Source: CAJXMH01 sp040220135 (GTDB lineage: Bacteria; Bacteroidota; Bacteroidia; Flavobacteriales_E; Vicingaceae). Taken from it: DNA of 64,000 nt. Under the pieces are notes generated by a model, which saw only the letters and a program-made list of their open reading frames with translations, did no database searches and had not been told where the DNA came from. The DNA lies in contig JAVJTT010000026.1 in NCBI GenBank assembly GCA_040220135.1, positions 62,001 to 126,000 of the forward strand, in the 5' to 3' direction. Positions 1 through 11,600 of the stretch are shown piece after piece; the first letter of the stretch is position 1; every line of letters begins with the position of its first letter. A program made the translations under genes and the position numbers.

Positions 1-1
1 G

Positions 2-3000
2 CTATTCATAGAAAGGCCTAATTGTCAAGGTCATTTACAACTTAATTGGGGATGGGGAAGTTCTACTAATCCTGACAATTTTTTGGTAGAACGAACCACT
101 ACCAATGATTTCAATAATATAGATACCGTATATACTTTATCTGGGGTTGATCGGCAAATGAGAGATGTCAACACTCAGATAGGGACGCATTATACTTATC
201 GACTGCGAGCAAGAGATTTTTGCCCCACTAATCAAACGCAGTCTTTATTTTCTTCATACTCTGACTCCCTAGGTTTACTTTCTGTAGGAATTCCTGCAGC
301 GCCAACTCTTGACACTATTATGGTAGATACCACATCGGCTACTATTCGACTGGAGTGGGAAGACAATTCAAATGTAGAGCAAGGCTATCAAATAGTACGG
401 CAATCACCCATTAATCAAGTGCAATTTGATTTGCCGAAAAACAGTACTTATTACCTAGATAATTCAGCAAATAATTGTGAGCCTTATACGTATACCTTAA
501 AGTTGTCAAACTCTTGCGCCCCTCAAGGAGTAAATTCTACCAATCAAAAAACGGGATTTATACCGGTGGATGTGGAGCAAACCTTTGGAGGAAACAACCA
601 ATTGAGTGTTTCCGATGGGGATTTTGGAGAAAGAATAGAATTGCGTTGGCAAACTCCAAATGGGCAAAACGAAAGTTGGAACATTAGCAGGGTGAATATT
701 GCCAACGACGATACTTCGCTGATTGCTAACATCGATGGTAAGTCAAGGGTTTATTCTGATTTTTCTGCAGCTTCAAATACTTTATACAATTATTTCATTC
801 AAGGGGTATCGCAGTGCGGAACACAAACTATTCTTTCCAATATTTCTGCAGATAACGGCTTTCGTTTAGCTTTTGGAACTGCAAATGGCCAAATAACTTA
901 TCGGGGAGGAACTGCGGTAAGAAACGTAAAGGTTGTGGCGGAAACAGCTTCTGGCTTAAGTGGAAATTCAGCGGACTTTTCCAACATACAAGCCTTTGCT
1001 GATGGGGGAAATCCCACCGATTTTCAAACCGCTGAGTTTAGCTTTTTAACCCACATACAACCCAACTCCATTTCAGGGAACCAAATGATTGCACAAAAAG
1101 GGGGGGCTAATGGATGGAGTTTCGGCCTTAACAATCAAGCACTGGAACTAAAGATCAAAAACCAAGCTTTTGTCCAAACTGACACCAATATTCAAATTGG
1201 CAATTGGATTGCCTTGGCTGCAACGGTGAGCAATGACTCTGTAATGTTGTACATAAATGGAAAGGTAATTTTAGAGCAAGCCTACTCCGGAGTTTCGGCT
1301 TTAGATTCTACACACCACTTACTCATAGGCTCAGATACTGTAAACCACCATTTGAATGCAGTTTTAGATGACATACGGCTTTACAATACAGCACTTTCGC
1401 CTCAAGAAGTTAGGTCTTCCTTTGATGTTTACATTAACCCTTCTTCTCCCAATTTGGTAGGCTATTGGAGGTTTGATGAAGCCTTGGGTTCAATTGGTTA
1501 TGATTACTCTAAGACACTGCAAAACAACAATAATAATCACCTGAGACTGAAGTATGTAGTTTTTTCTACCAACAAGCCTTCAGCGGCCTTGTTAACAGCA
1601 GGCGCTTATACAGACTCTTTAGGGAGCTACTTCATTCCGTTTATTCCCTTTATTGGAGCGGGTGGTAATTTTACCATCACTCCTTTGTTTGGCATACATA
1701 CTTTTACGCCAACAAACCGCTCCGTATTTATCGGTCCTAGCAACGCCAATTTCTCAGGTTTAGATTTTGAAGACAATTCCTCTTTTCGCTTTAAAGCTGC
1801 CGTGAAATTTGAAAATACTTCTTGTTTTGAAAAAGATGTGATCATAAAAATAGATGGAGAAGCCGTGGTTAAAAATGGTCAACTGGCCTTATCAGACAAC
1901 AATGGTGAGTTTGAAATTCAAGTGCCTATTGGGCCTCATGTAATCACTGTAGAGAAAGCGGGGCATTCCTTTTCTAGAGGAAGGTTTCCTGTTAGCGGAA
2001 CTTTTGACTTTCAGGACAGCCTAAATTTAGATTCTGCCTTTTTAGACGAAACTTTAATGCGAGTAATTGGCAGAGTTGCAGGAGGGGGAAAACAAGAAGC
2101 CTTACCTCCCGGAATGCAAAGAGGCAAGAATAACATTGGAGTAGCCACCGTACCCTTTCAGTCAACCAATGGCTGTTTTACAAAGAACGTAACCACTAAC
2201 TCTAATACGGGGGAGTTTGTGGCTGATCTACCTCCTTTGCTTTATACCATTAATAGGTTTTCACCTGCCAACAATCCGCTAATTGAGTTTCCAGCACAAA
2301 GCTTTGATTTAAGCGATGCACCACCATCACAAACTTTGGTAGATACATTAGCGGTAGATTCTTTTGGCACAGCATCCGTGGACTCGGTCAGCTTTAATGC
2401 ACAAAAAGATTTTATTCATTATGTTCCCCCAAGCATAAATGTTTTAGATTCAAACAATCAGACAGTTTATGGTGAGGATACCCTTCAATTTATAAATGGA
2501 AATACACAAGCCAACATTCCTGTAGATAGCTTGGACTTGACCTATCCGGTTTTTTTAGAAAATGAACTTTACAAGTTCAATGTTAGTGCTTTTGAGCTAT
2601 ATAAGAACTTTGATGCAGCTCAAGTTTCTGTAGATAGTGTGCCATTAACTGATGCCACTGTTCGAATCAATAATGACCTTGCCGTTGTTCCTGTATTTGA
2701 AAAAGAGATTAATCCCCTAGATAGTTTTAGTGGGGTTTTCCAATATTCCTTTAGGGCAGGGCAGGCAAGTACAGCAGTTGACACCTCAAAAAGTGCTTAC
2801 AGTTTTACGAGAACTTTTAATGCTTCTGTTATAACGCAAGGCAGCACTGTTAATTGGGCTTTTGATTCGGGTGATTCTACCTTAGACAATACTTTTAGAG
2901 GGGTGATTTTTGGAGGAAGAGCTGCGGGAGGTCAAAACTTTATCTCTAGCGGCCCATCCATTGTAACCATGATTTTAAGAGACCCTCCTGGATCGCAGAG

Positions 3001-6000
3001 CTACGCCTCTTGGGAACAGGGATCTACGATTTCTACCAAAACGAAAACTACTTCTCAGAAAGGTATTGCCAATGATTTGAACTTGAAGTTGTTATTGGGT
3101 ACCACTTTTAAAGTAGGTCTCGGCTATAAAACAGAAACTGAAGTAAAAGCTGATGTTGGACGAAATTTGAAATTTGAGACTTCTCAAATCAGCGAAAATG
3201 AACAAATAACTGAAACGGAGGTAACCACAACACTTTCTACCCGAAGTGATATTGAATTTGTGGGTGCACATGCGGATATTTTTATGGGAAGAGCCTTTAA
3301 TGTGAGGTTTGGAATAGCCAATGAGGTTAGCTTGTTAGACCTGGCACAATGCGCCACCGGTGCGACAGACTGCTTTGGAGATACCCTACACTTTAATGGG
3401 AATGACTACCAAATTGGCCGAAAAACAGCCATGTTTGCCGTGCCGGAAGGTGATTCTACTGAATTTTATTATACCGCTTCTAACATAGAGGGCAATATAA
3501 TTCCGGATCTAAAAAGGTTGAGAAATCAATTGTTAAACGATCCACTGAGATACACCAAGGTACTTACAGATGAAACAGATCCGCGCTTTGGTTTAAGCAA
3601 TGACAACCAAGCTTTTTTACCTAACACTGGCAATCCGTTTACCAATGAATTGGTTGATAGTTCCGGGCAGAGTTATCATTTTCACGGATATAGTTTTATA
3701 GATACCTTGATTGGTGGCAACCAAATGTCAATTCCCCAAGGTACAGATTCAGTTTGGGTGCTAAACCAACAAATAAGACTTTGGGAAGAGGCGTTGGCAC
3801 AAAATGAAAAAGAAAAAGTGCTAGCCAATAGTACTACTTTCAATAACAATCTGTCTTTTGGAGGTGGAACAGCCTACACTCGTTCAGTAACTACCTCAGA
3901 TTCAGAAACCAGTACTAAAACTGTAAGTTATAACATTAATACTGATTTGCTCCTAAATCTAGGTACTGAAGTTGGTGGAGTTGGCTTCCAGCTAGAAAAC
4001 ACCCTTTCATTAAGCTATGAAAATACAGAGGTCAATTCAACTACAAACACATCATCATCCACTTTTACGTATCATTTATCTGAAATCAATGACGATGACC
4101 GACTTTCAGTAGACATTCACAATTCAAAAGAAGGTTTTGGTCCCATTTTTAAAACAGTTGCGGGAAACACATCTTGTCCACATGAACCGGAATTAAAGAC
4201 CAAGTATTACCAAGCAGGAACCGTAATTAATGTAGGAACGGTACAACAAGAAATTCCTCAAATTACAGCCAACCCAATAGAACTTTTTAATGTACCTGCC
4301 CAAGGGCTTGGTAACATTAATTTAAGCTTGACCAATGCCGGCCCGGTAGATAAGGTGTATGACCTGAAAATTATTCAGGGAACCAACCCTGATGGAGCCA
4401 TTCTTAAGATTGATGGAACAAATCCTAACCGAAGCTTTGCCATTCCTGCCGGAACCTCTATCAATAAAATATTAACGGTGGAGAAAGGGCCAGTGGAGAT
4501 TAATTATCAAAACATTGGTATTGTCTTACATTCACAATGTCAATATGCTTCTGCAACTGCTAACTACGAAGATATTGCTGATACCGCCTACATTAGTGTG
4601 AACTTTTTACCCTCTTGTACCCAGCCCAAATTAATTTCACCTTTAGACCAATTCGTAATTAATAAGAGTTTAAACGATACTTTACCAGTTATTATTTCTG
4701 ATTATGACATTAACCAAGAAGGGCTAAAAAAGATAAGTTTACAATACAAACCGGCTGCGGTGGCCTCATGGACACCGGTTCCTACCGAATGGTTTAAGGA
4801 CAGCAGCGGATTTAAAAATTTAAGCCCACAACATCCTTCTCCCAAATTAATTCCTAACCCTCAACCCTTCATTTTTTATGAGTTAGACATGAAGGAGTTA
4901 ATAGATCAAGATTATCAAATAAGAGCAGCAGCAACTTGCGAAATTCCGAACGCCAGTGATAAAGTTGAATATTCTGCAATTTTAACCGGAACAGCAGACC
5001 GCAACAACCCAAGGGTGTTCGGCACTCCAAGTCCGGCAGATGGGGTGCTTGATCCTAATGATGACATTAAAATAAAGTTTAATGAAACCATTAAGTTGGG
5101 AGCCTTAACCAAAGATAATTTTCAACTAAGGGGAGTCTTAAACAGCACTTCAGTAAGCCCATATGTTGCCATTGCTTTTACCGCTAATAGTAATTTGGAG
5201 ATTGACAATGGGTTCGATTTTGCCAATCGCGATTTTACACTAGACTTTTGGATAAAGCGAAAGCAACTGGGAAGCAGACAAACCATTATTTCTCAGGGGA
5301 GTAGTGCAAACAACTTATTTGAGTTGGCATTTAGAGCCGATGACAAAATTGAATTGACATCTGGGGATCAAAGCATTGCGACTAATTATGCTGTTACCAA
5401 TGACAGCACCTGGATTCACCTTTCGGTGGCGGTAGATAAAACCAATCATGAAGTTGAAATTGTGGAAAGAGACGCTTCGGGAAGTAAGGTGTTCACTAAC
5501 ACCAACTTTTTTGGCAATTTCCAAAGTGGAGGTAAAACCTTCATTGGTGAAAACTCACTGACGAAATCAGAAAACTTACAGGCGTCCTTATCAGAATTTA
5601 GAATTTGGAACCAGCCATTAAGCATGGCAGAAATTCAGCAATATTTGGGAAAAAAGTTAGGCGGCCGTGAAGCGGGATTGATCCTATACTACCCGATGAA
5701 TGAAGGGACAGGTGATTTGGTGGCAGACTTGGCAAGATTTAGGAATGCTGAAATGAATGCCAGTTGGGAGTTTAACCCCAGTGGTTATTCGGCAAAATTC
5801 TCAGGAATGGGCGGTGCGTATTACTTAGATTCAATAGATCAGGAAGTGGTAAGCGACCAAATGGACATGACGATTGAATTTTGGTTTAAAACCCAAGGGG
5901 GAAAAGTACAGTCAATGCTTTCTAATGGAACAGGAAGAATGACCAATACCGATAACAATCCCAATAGCTGGGACATTCAAATGGATGCCTCGAATAGAAT

Positions 6001-8536
6001 TCATGTTTACCATGATAGCATAGACTTTATTGCCGTTTCACAAGATTTTGCCGATGGCTTGTGGCATCACTTTGCCTTGGTGCTAGATCGTGCAACAAGT
6101 TTGACCGCTTTTGTTGATGGTGAGCAACAAAATAGCATCTCAGCTCAAAACTTTAATGGCTTTGAATCAGATCATTTGGGAATTGGGGCGCGTTACTTTC
6201 AACAAAGTCCTGCTTTTGTTTACGATCAACACTTTTCAGGAAACATAGATGAGCTAAGAATTTGGAATACCGCTCAAAGTCAGCGGGTGATTAATGAGTT
6301 GAAGGCTGAGCGATTAAAAGGCAATGAGTTTGGGTTGAAGTATTATTTTCCTTTTGATGAATTAATCAACACCTCAGGGCAGCAATCATTTAACTCATCC
6401 TTATTCGACGGGATAGAAAAAAGCCTGTTATTGGAACAAGCGGGTACAGCTTTAAGCTTGGAGAAAATCAGTCCTCCCATAGCCGTAAATGGTTCAGAAA
6501 GTGCGGTAAGTTTTGATTATGTAGTAAACAACGATGAAATAATAATAAACCCCAATGAATCTAGTGCGAAGATAGAAAATGTGACACTAAAGGTTTCCGT
6601 GAAAGATGTTCAAGATCAAAATGGCAATCTAATGCAGTCGCCTAAAAGCTGGATTGCCTATGTAAATAAAAATCAAGTTCGTTGGCAAGACGCTGAAAAG
6701 AATATTGAGAAGGATTTTGACCAAAATTTAAGTTTTACTGCTACCATTGCGAATAGCGGAGGAGCTACTAAATCATTTACCATAAACAACTTACCACCTT
6801 GGTTAAGCGCCAATCCTAGTTCGGGATCAATTGCCCCTTTATCAACTCAAACCATAAGCTTTAGCGTCCATTCCGGAATAAATATTGGCGACTATTCAGA
6901 GGATGTGTTATTGACGACTGATTTTGGTTTCGATGAGAAATTAGTAGTCAACTTAAAAGTAAGAAAAGCGGTTCCGGATTTTAGTTTCGATGCTACAAAG
7001 TATCAGCAAAGCATGAGCATTATTGGTCAAATTAGGATTAATGGCAGAATCTCTACCAATGAAGAAGACTGGCTGATTGCATACAGCGGTAATGAAATTC
7101 GTGGTGCAGCTCAGTTGACTTACATCCCGAGTTTAGACAAGTTTATTGCCTTTTTAGATGTATACAGCAACCAACAAGATAGCTTAAGCTTTAAAGTTTG
7201 GAATGCACTAGAGGGAGAATTACATGAAGAAGTGTCGCCTAATATAAAGTTTGTAGACAATGCGCTTAAAGGGAGTTTAGTTAGTCCTCAATTTTTTGAT
7301 GCAATAAACTTGCTAAGCAAGCCTATTGTTTTAAACAGAGGTTGGAATTGGGTTTCTTTCCCCTTAGCAGATGAAAAGTTAAACAGCATTTCAAGACTTG
7401 CTAGTGGATTAAACTTTCAGGAAGGAGATGTGATCAAAACAAGGGGAAATAATGCCAATGCTACCTATGGAGGGCATAGTTTTGGTTGGTCTGGTGATTT
7501 GACAAGGGATGGAATTGTCAATGAAAAGTCTTATTTGATACATATTTCAGAAAAAGATACCATCTATCACCGTGGCTTAGCGATAGATCCGGACAGTGCC
7601 ACTATTTCTGTAGTAAAGGGGTGGAATAGAATTGGGTTTGTATCAACTAAAAATAAAGCGATTAATACTGCCTTAGCCAACTTCAACGCAACAGATGGCG
7701 ACCTAATGAAATCACAACAAGCCTTTGCGGTTTACAGCAGTAGTTTGGGCTGGTTAGGCAGTTTAACCACGCTAGAACCAACCGAAGGATATTTATTAAA
7801 GGCCGACGGCAATGCTTCATTTACCTATCCAAGAAGAGGCTTGTTTAGATTAAAAAATGAGGAGCAACAGCAAGAATTACAAGATCAACTAAGCGGTGGT
7901 TTTCAATTGCAGCCCTCTAATTTTGAAGGGAGTACGAATGCTATTGTTGAGGTTCAGACTTGTGATGAAATTCTTGAAGACTCTACTTGGGCCTTATTGG
8001 CGTTTAAAGATGAAGAACTAAGAGCCTGGTCGGCTAAAGCAATAAAGCCAAATAATTCTACTAAGGCACAGCATTTTTTAACCCTATTTGGCGAGCACAA
8101 TGAAACCTTTAGCTTAATGCTATACAATACCATCAGCAAAGAAAGCTTGCTGTTAAATGACAAAATAGCCTTCGAGAAAAACAAGCTATATGGCTCATTG
8201 GAAAAACCATTGCAAATAGAGCTTGAAATTGCACAAGACTGTGATCGATTTAAAGAAAACACAAGAAATCTAAGTCTAGAAAAAGTTAGCTTATCAAATC
8301 CTAATCCTTTTAGCAACTATGTTACCATTGCTGTACCAGATGAAATTAGTGAGCAGGGCATTCTTGAGATCTATGACCTCATGGGGCGCAATTTATTTGA
8401 AACTAAAATAGGAGAAAGGGAGCAAATTATTTTAAGAGGATCACAACTGAACTTATTTGTCGATGGAGTTTACCAACTCAGGTTTACCGATGGTGAAGTT
8501 GAATTTACTGAAAAGTTAATCCGCTTAAGAAAGTAG
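2..8536 (+). CDS. Giant LamG/fibronectin-type surface protein with T9SS type A sorting domain (5' partial)
   Basis: The reading frame is open from base 2 with no stop, so the gene begins outside the window; the TTG at 83 is internal. 2844 residues are visible (numbered from base 2). The first ~280 look like fibronectin type III modules. Three LamG/concanavalin-like jelly rolls lie at about 340-475, 1730-1883 and 1930-2103, each ending in a 'DELRIWN' or 'DDIRLYN'-type motif. A carboxypeptidase-regulatory-like segment is near 600-660. A module at ~2324-2437 is repeated at the start of the next protein, and two 'GW(N)W(V)SFP'-like segments follow (~2444-2610). The last ~80 residues ('NPNPFSN', 'IYDLMGR', 'GVYQLRFTDG') are a type A T9SS sorting domain, so export across the outer membrane is expected. 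Likely role: adhesion or glycan binding, inferred from LamG folds only. The gene lies 106 bp before the cadherin gene on the same strand. Confidence 0.85.
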   Translation, partial: LFIERPNCQGHLQLNWGWGSSTNPDNFLVERTTTNDFNNIDTVYTLSGVDRQMRDVNTQIGTHYTYRLRARDFCPTNQTQSLFSSYSDSLGLLSVGIPAAPTLDTIMVDTTSATIRLEWEDNSNVEQGYQIVRQSPINQVQFDLPKNSTYYLDNSANNCEPYTYTLKLSNSCAPQGVNSTNQKTGFIPVDVEQTFGGNNQLSVSDGDFGERIELRWQTPNGQNESWNISRVNIANDDTSLIANIDGKSRVYSDFSAASNTLYNYFIQGVSQCGTQTILSNISADNGFRLAFGTANGQITYRGGTAVRNVKVVAETASGLSGNSADFSNIQAFADGGNPTDFQTAEFSFLTHIQPNSISGNQMIAQKGGANGWSFGLNNQALELKIKNQAFVQTDTNIQIGNWIALAATVSNDSVMLYINGKVILEQAYSGVSALDSTHHLLIGSDTVNHHLNAVLDDIRLYNTALSPQEVRSSFDVYINPSSPNLVGYWRFDEALGSIGYDYSKTLQNNNNNHLRLKYVVFSTNKPSAALLTAGAYTDSLGSYFIPFIPFIGAGGNFTITPLFGIHTFTPTNRSVFIGPSNANFSGLDFEDNSSFRFKAAVKFENTSCFEKDVIIKIDGEAVVKNGQLALSDNNGEFEIQVPIGPHVITVEKAGHSFSRGRFPVSGTFDFQDSLNLDSAFLDETLMRVIGRVAGGGKQEALPPGMQRGKNNIGVATVPFQSTNGCFTKNVTTNSNTGEFVADLPPLLYTINRFSPANNPLIEFPAQSFDLSDAPPSQTLVDTLAVDSFGTASVDSVSFNAQKDFIHYVPPSINVLDSNNQTVYGEDTLQFINGNTQANIPVDSLDLTYPVFLENELYKFNVSAFELYKNFDAAQVSVDSVPLTDATVRINNDLAVVPVFEKEINPLDSFSGVFQYSFRAGQASTAVDTSKSAYSFTRTFNASVITQGSTVNWAFDSGDSTLDNTFRGVIFGGRAAGGQNFISSGPSIVTMILRDPPGSQSYASWEQGSTISTKTKTTSQKGIANDLNLKLLLGTTFKVGLGYKTETEVKADVGRNLKFETSQISENEQITETEVTTTLSTRSDIEFVGAHADIFMGRAFNVRFGIANEVSLLDLAQCATGATDCFGDTLHFNGNDYQIGRKTAMFAVPEGDSTEFYYTASNIEGNIIPDLKRLRNQLLNDPLRYTKVLTDETDPRFGLSNDNQAFLPNTGNPFTNELVDSSGQSYHFHGYSFIDTLIGGNQMSIPQGTDSVWVLNQQIRLWEEALAQNEKEKVLANSTTFNNNLSFGGGTAYTRSVTTSDSETSTKTVSYNINTDLLLNLGTEVGGVGFQLENTLSLSYENTEVNSTTNTSSSTFTYHLSEINDDDRLSVDIHNSKEGFGPIFKTVAGNTSCPHEPELKTKYYQAGTVINVGTVQQEIPQITANPIELFNVPAQGLGNINLSLTNAGPVDKVYDLKIIQGTNPDGAILKIDGTNPNRSFAIPAGTSINKILTVEKGPVEINYQNIGIVLHSQCQYASATANYEDIADTAYISVNFLPSCTQPKLISPLDQFVINKSLNDTLPVIISDYDINQEGLKKISLQYKPAAVASWTPVPTEWFKDSSGFKNLSPQHPSPKLIPNPQPFIFYELDMKELIDQDYQIRAAATCEIPNASDKVEYSAILTGTADRNNPRVFGTPSPADGVLDPNDDIKIKFNETIKLGALTKDNFQLRGVLNSTSVSPYVAIAFTANSNLEIDNGFDFANRDFTLDFWIKRKQLGSRQTIISQGSSANNLFELAFRADDKIELTSGDQSIATNYAVTNDSTWIHLSVAVDKTNHEVEIVERDASGSKVFTNTNFFGNFQSGGKTFIGENSLTKSENLQASLSEFRIWNQPLSMAEIQQYLGKKLGGREAGLILYYPMNEGTGDLVADLARFRNAEMNASWEFNPSGYSAKFSGMGGAYYLDSIDQEVVSDQMDMTIEFWFKTQGGKVQSMLSNGTGRMTNTDNNPNSWDIQMDASNRIHVYHDSIDFIAVSQDFADGLWHHFALVLDRATSLTAFVDGEQQNSISAQNFNGFESDHLGIGARYFQQSPAFVYDQHFSGNIDELRIWNTAQSQRVINELKAERLKGNEFGLKYYFPFDELINTSGQQSFNSSLFDGIEKSLLLEQAGTALSLEKISPPIAVNGSESAVSFDYVVNNDEIIINPNESSAKIENVTLKVSVKDVQDQNGNLMQSPKSWIAYVNKNQVRWQDAEKNIEKDFDQNLSFTATIANSGGATKSFTINNLPPWLSANPSSGSIAPLSTQTISFSVHSGINIGDYSEDVLLTTDFGFDEKLVVNLKVRKAVPDFSFDATKYQQSMSIIGQIRINGRISTNEEDWLIAYSGNEIRGAAQLTYIPSLDKFIAFLDVYSNQQDSLSFKVWNALEGELHEEVSPNIKFVDNALKGSLVSPQFFDAINLLSKPIVLNRGWNWVSFPLADEKLNSISRLASGLNFQEGDVIKTRGNNANATYGGHSFGWSGDLTRDGIVNEKSYLIHISEKDTIYHRGLAIDPDSATISVVKGWNRIGFVSTKNKAINTALANFNATDGDLMKSQQAFAVYSSSLGWLGSLTTLEPTEGYLLKADGNASFTYPRRGLFRLKNEEQQQELQDQLSGGFQLQPSNFEGSTNAIVEVQTCDEILEDSTWALLAFKDEELRAWSAKAIKPNNSTKAQHFLTLFGEHNETFSLMLYNTISKESLLLNDKIAFEKNKLYGSLEKPLQIELEIAQDCDRFKENTRNLSLEKVSLSNPNPFSNYVTIAVPDEISEQGILEIYDLMGRNLFETKIGEREQIILRGSQLNLFVDGVYQLRFTDGEVEFTEKLIRLRK

Positions 8537-8642
8537 CTATGAAAGTTGAGAGTAAGAGAACTAAAACACCATCAATAACAAGGAAATAATACGGTTAGCT
8601 TAACCTACAATAAGAAACACAAACATTAATTAACTGCCAAAA

Positions 8643-11600
8643 ATGAAAATCTTTAAACAAACAATTTTGCTTGCATTTATACTCTGTGGTATGTATGCCT
8701 ATGGTCAAGCACCTGCTTGGAATGTAAACCCCAACCGCTATCAATATAGCATGACCATTACCGCAGTTTTAGATTTAAATTGTGTGGAACTAACGAATCC
8801 TTCAAACCGTTTGGCAGCCTTTGTCGGAGACTCTATTCGCGGAGCAGCTTTAACCTCTAATGTAAACGGGGGTCGGTATCAAGCAGGGATGACAATCTAC
8901 AGTGACTCAGTTAATAATGAAACTGTTTATTTTAAATTTTATGATACCGTAACAGATTCTATATACGAGGTGCTTGATTCAATCGCTTTTCAGGATAATG
9001 CCATTTATGGAAGCCCGGCAAACCCATTTATTCTTAAAACGAATAATGAGCCAACTCAAATTAGTATTACTTCAGATAGCTTAGCTGAAAATCAAAATTT
9101 AGGAGTTACAGTTGGGGCTTTCAGCACGGTAGATGTAGATGCCGGTCAATCTTTTAGCTATGCATTGGTAAGTGGTTCAGGGGGTTCTGATAATGCACTA
9201 TTTTCTATTTCATCAAACAACCTCATTGCAAACTTTACTGCTGATTACGAAAGCAAAGCGGCATATACCATAAGAGTGAGAACCACTGATTATATGGGCT
9301 GCAGCTTGGACAGTATTTTCGTGATTAACATTAAAAATGTTAATGACCCGCCTACCGCTTTAAGTATAAACTCAAATTCAATTAATGAAAATAATAATCC
9401 CTCTGATCTAGTTGGCAGTTTAAGCGCCGTAGATCCAGATGCAAACGAATCATTTACTTATAGTTTAGTGGCTGGAGCCGGAGGGCAAGATAACGCTTCT
9501 TTTAGCCTTTTAAATAGTGAACTGTGGGCGGCTATTAGCTTTAATTATGAGGCAAAGAGTCAATACAGTATTCGGCTTGAGGTTACTGATATGGCCAATA
9601 ATTCGTTTGTAGATACTTTCAAGATAAATATTAATGATATCAACGATGCTCCAACAGATATTACTGTTTCCTCAGATTCAATTGTAGAAAATGCCTCTAT
9701 AAACACTTTAATCGCCAATCTAGCTGCAGTTGACGAAGACGCCACTCAATCACACTCTTTTAGTTTTGATAATGTGGCCGGAAATGATAACAGTCAGTTT
9801 AATATTGTTGGCAGTACTTTAAGAACAAAAGCTGTTTTTGACTTTGAATCACAAGATCAATACTTTATTTATGTTCAGGCCAATGACATGAATGGAGGAA
9901 CCTACACCAAACAGATTAACATCAACATTAAAAACATAAATGACCAGCCGACGGATCTGAATTTATCTACAAATTCAGTGAACGAAAACATGCCGATCGG
10001 CTCCTTTGTGGCTCGCTTATTTTCAATTGATCAAGATGCTAATGACACATTTTCCTATGCATTGGTTAATGGGGTGGGCGATGCAGATAATGGGAATTTT
10101 TTCATTCAAAATGATTCGCTTTTTACCAATCAGGTGTTGAGCTTAAATGCACAATCATCTCATACGATTAGAATTGAAACCAATGATGGAAAAGGAGGAA
10201 CTTACAGTAAAGACTTTGTGCTGACGGTTAAAGACATCAATGATATTCCTTCAGATATAACCTTATCAAATGCCATAATTGCTGAAAATCTGAACTTAGG
10301 ATCAGAAATTGGAACTTTCAATACGGTTGATGCTGATGCAGGAGACATTCATGCCTATAGTCTTGTTTCGGGAGTAGGAGATAGCAATAATGTGGCTTTT
10401 TCACTATCAAACAATAAGTTACTTTCTAATACCACTTTTAATTTCAACCAACAAACCAACTATTCCATTAGGGTTCAAACAAATGATGGTTTTGGAGGGG
10501 TTTACCAAAAGGTATTTAGCATAACCGTTGTGAATTCAAACGATGCTCCTACGGATATTCTACTTTCTAACGATAGTGTTTATGAAAGCATGCCACCTAA
10601 CACTTTAATTGGAACATTGGCTGCAATTGATTCAGATTCCACAGATAACCATAGCTTTTCATTTGTTACCGGTGCCAATGATAATGCAGATTTTGCTATT
10701 GTAGGAAATCAATTACGATCAGCTTCTACCTTTAACTTCGAAGCGAAGAACAATTACTTTATTGCAGTAGAAGTTTCAGATGGCAATGGAGGCCTTTTTC
10801 AAAAACAATTGAGCATTGCGATTAAAGACACCACCGATGGACCATCAGATATAACTATTTCAAGCAACACCATTCAAGAAAACTTGCCTACAAAGTCTTT
10901 AGTTGGAGTTTTAAGCTCAACAGATGAAGACCTTAATGACACATTTGCCTATAGCTTAGTCAGTGGTAACAGTGATGCAGACAACGGTTCTTTTCAAATT
11001 TCCAATGACAGCCTTTTCTCAGTTGACACTTTTGATTATGAGGTGAAAAGCCAATACTTAATCCGATTGAGAAGCACAGACAACAGCAATCTGTTTACTG
11101 AAAAAGCATTTGCGATTCAGATTACCAACGGAAATGATGCTCCCACTGACTTAGATATAAGCAATAGAAGTATATCAGAAGATGCTACCCTTGGCACTAC
11201 GGTTGGAATCTTCACCACCTTAGATCCTGATACCGGGAATACCCACTTTTATACCTTGGTTAGCGGTGCCGGAGATGGAGATAATCACAACTTTATTATA
11301 AACGGTAACGCTCTAAAAACCGACACTGTTTTTGACGTCAACCTGCGAACCGCTTATTCAATTCGTCTGAGGTCGACTGATGGCAATGGCTTATTTTATG
11401 AGGAACAAATCTCATTAACAGTTACAAATGCCAACGACGCTCCCACGGACATTAGCTTAAGTCCGAATAACATCAATGAGAATTTACCTCCTAATAGCCT
11501 TGTAGGAAGGTTTACCTCAGTCGATCCGGATGCTAATGATAACCACATTTACAACTTTGCTACCCTAGGAGCCAATGACAACTCTAGTTTTATAATCGTT

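Noticed and set aside
7954..8316. Minus-strand ORF of 120 codons opposite the giant LamG gene
   Set aside because: It lies wholly inside a confidently coding frame, its translation is S/L-rich with no domain, and it has no promoter or start context.
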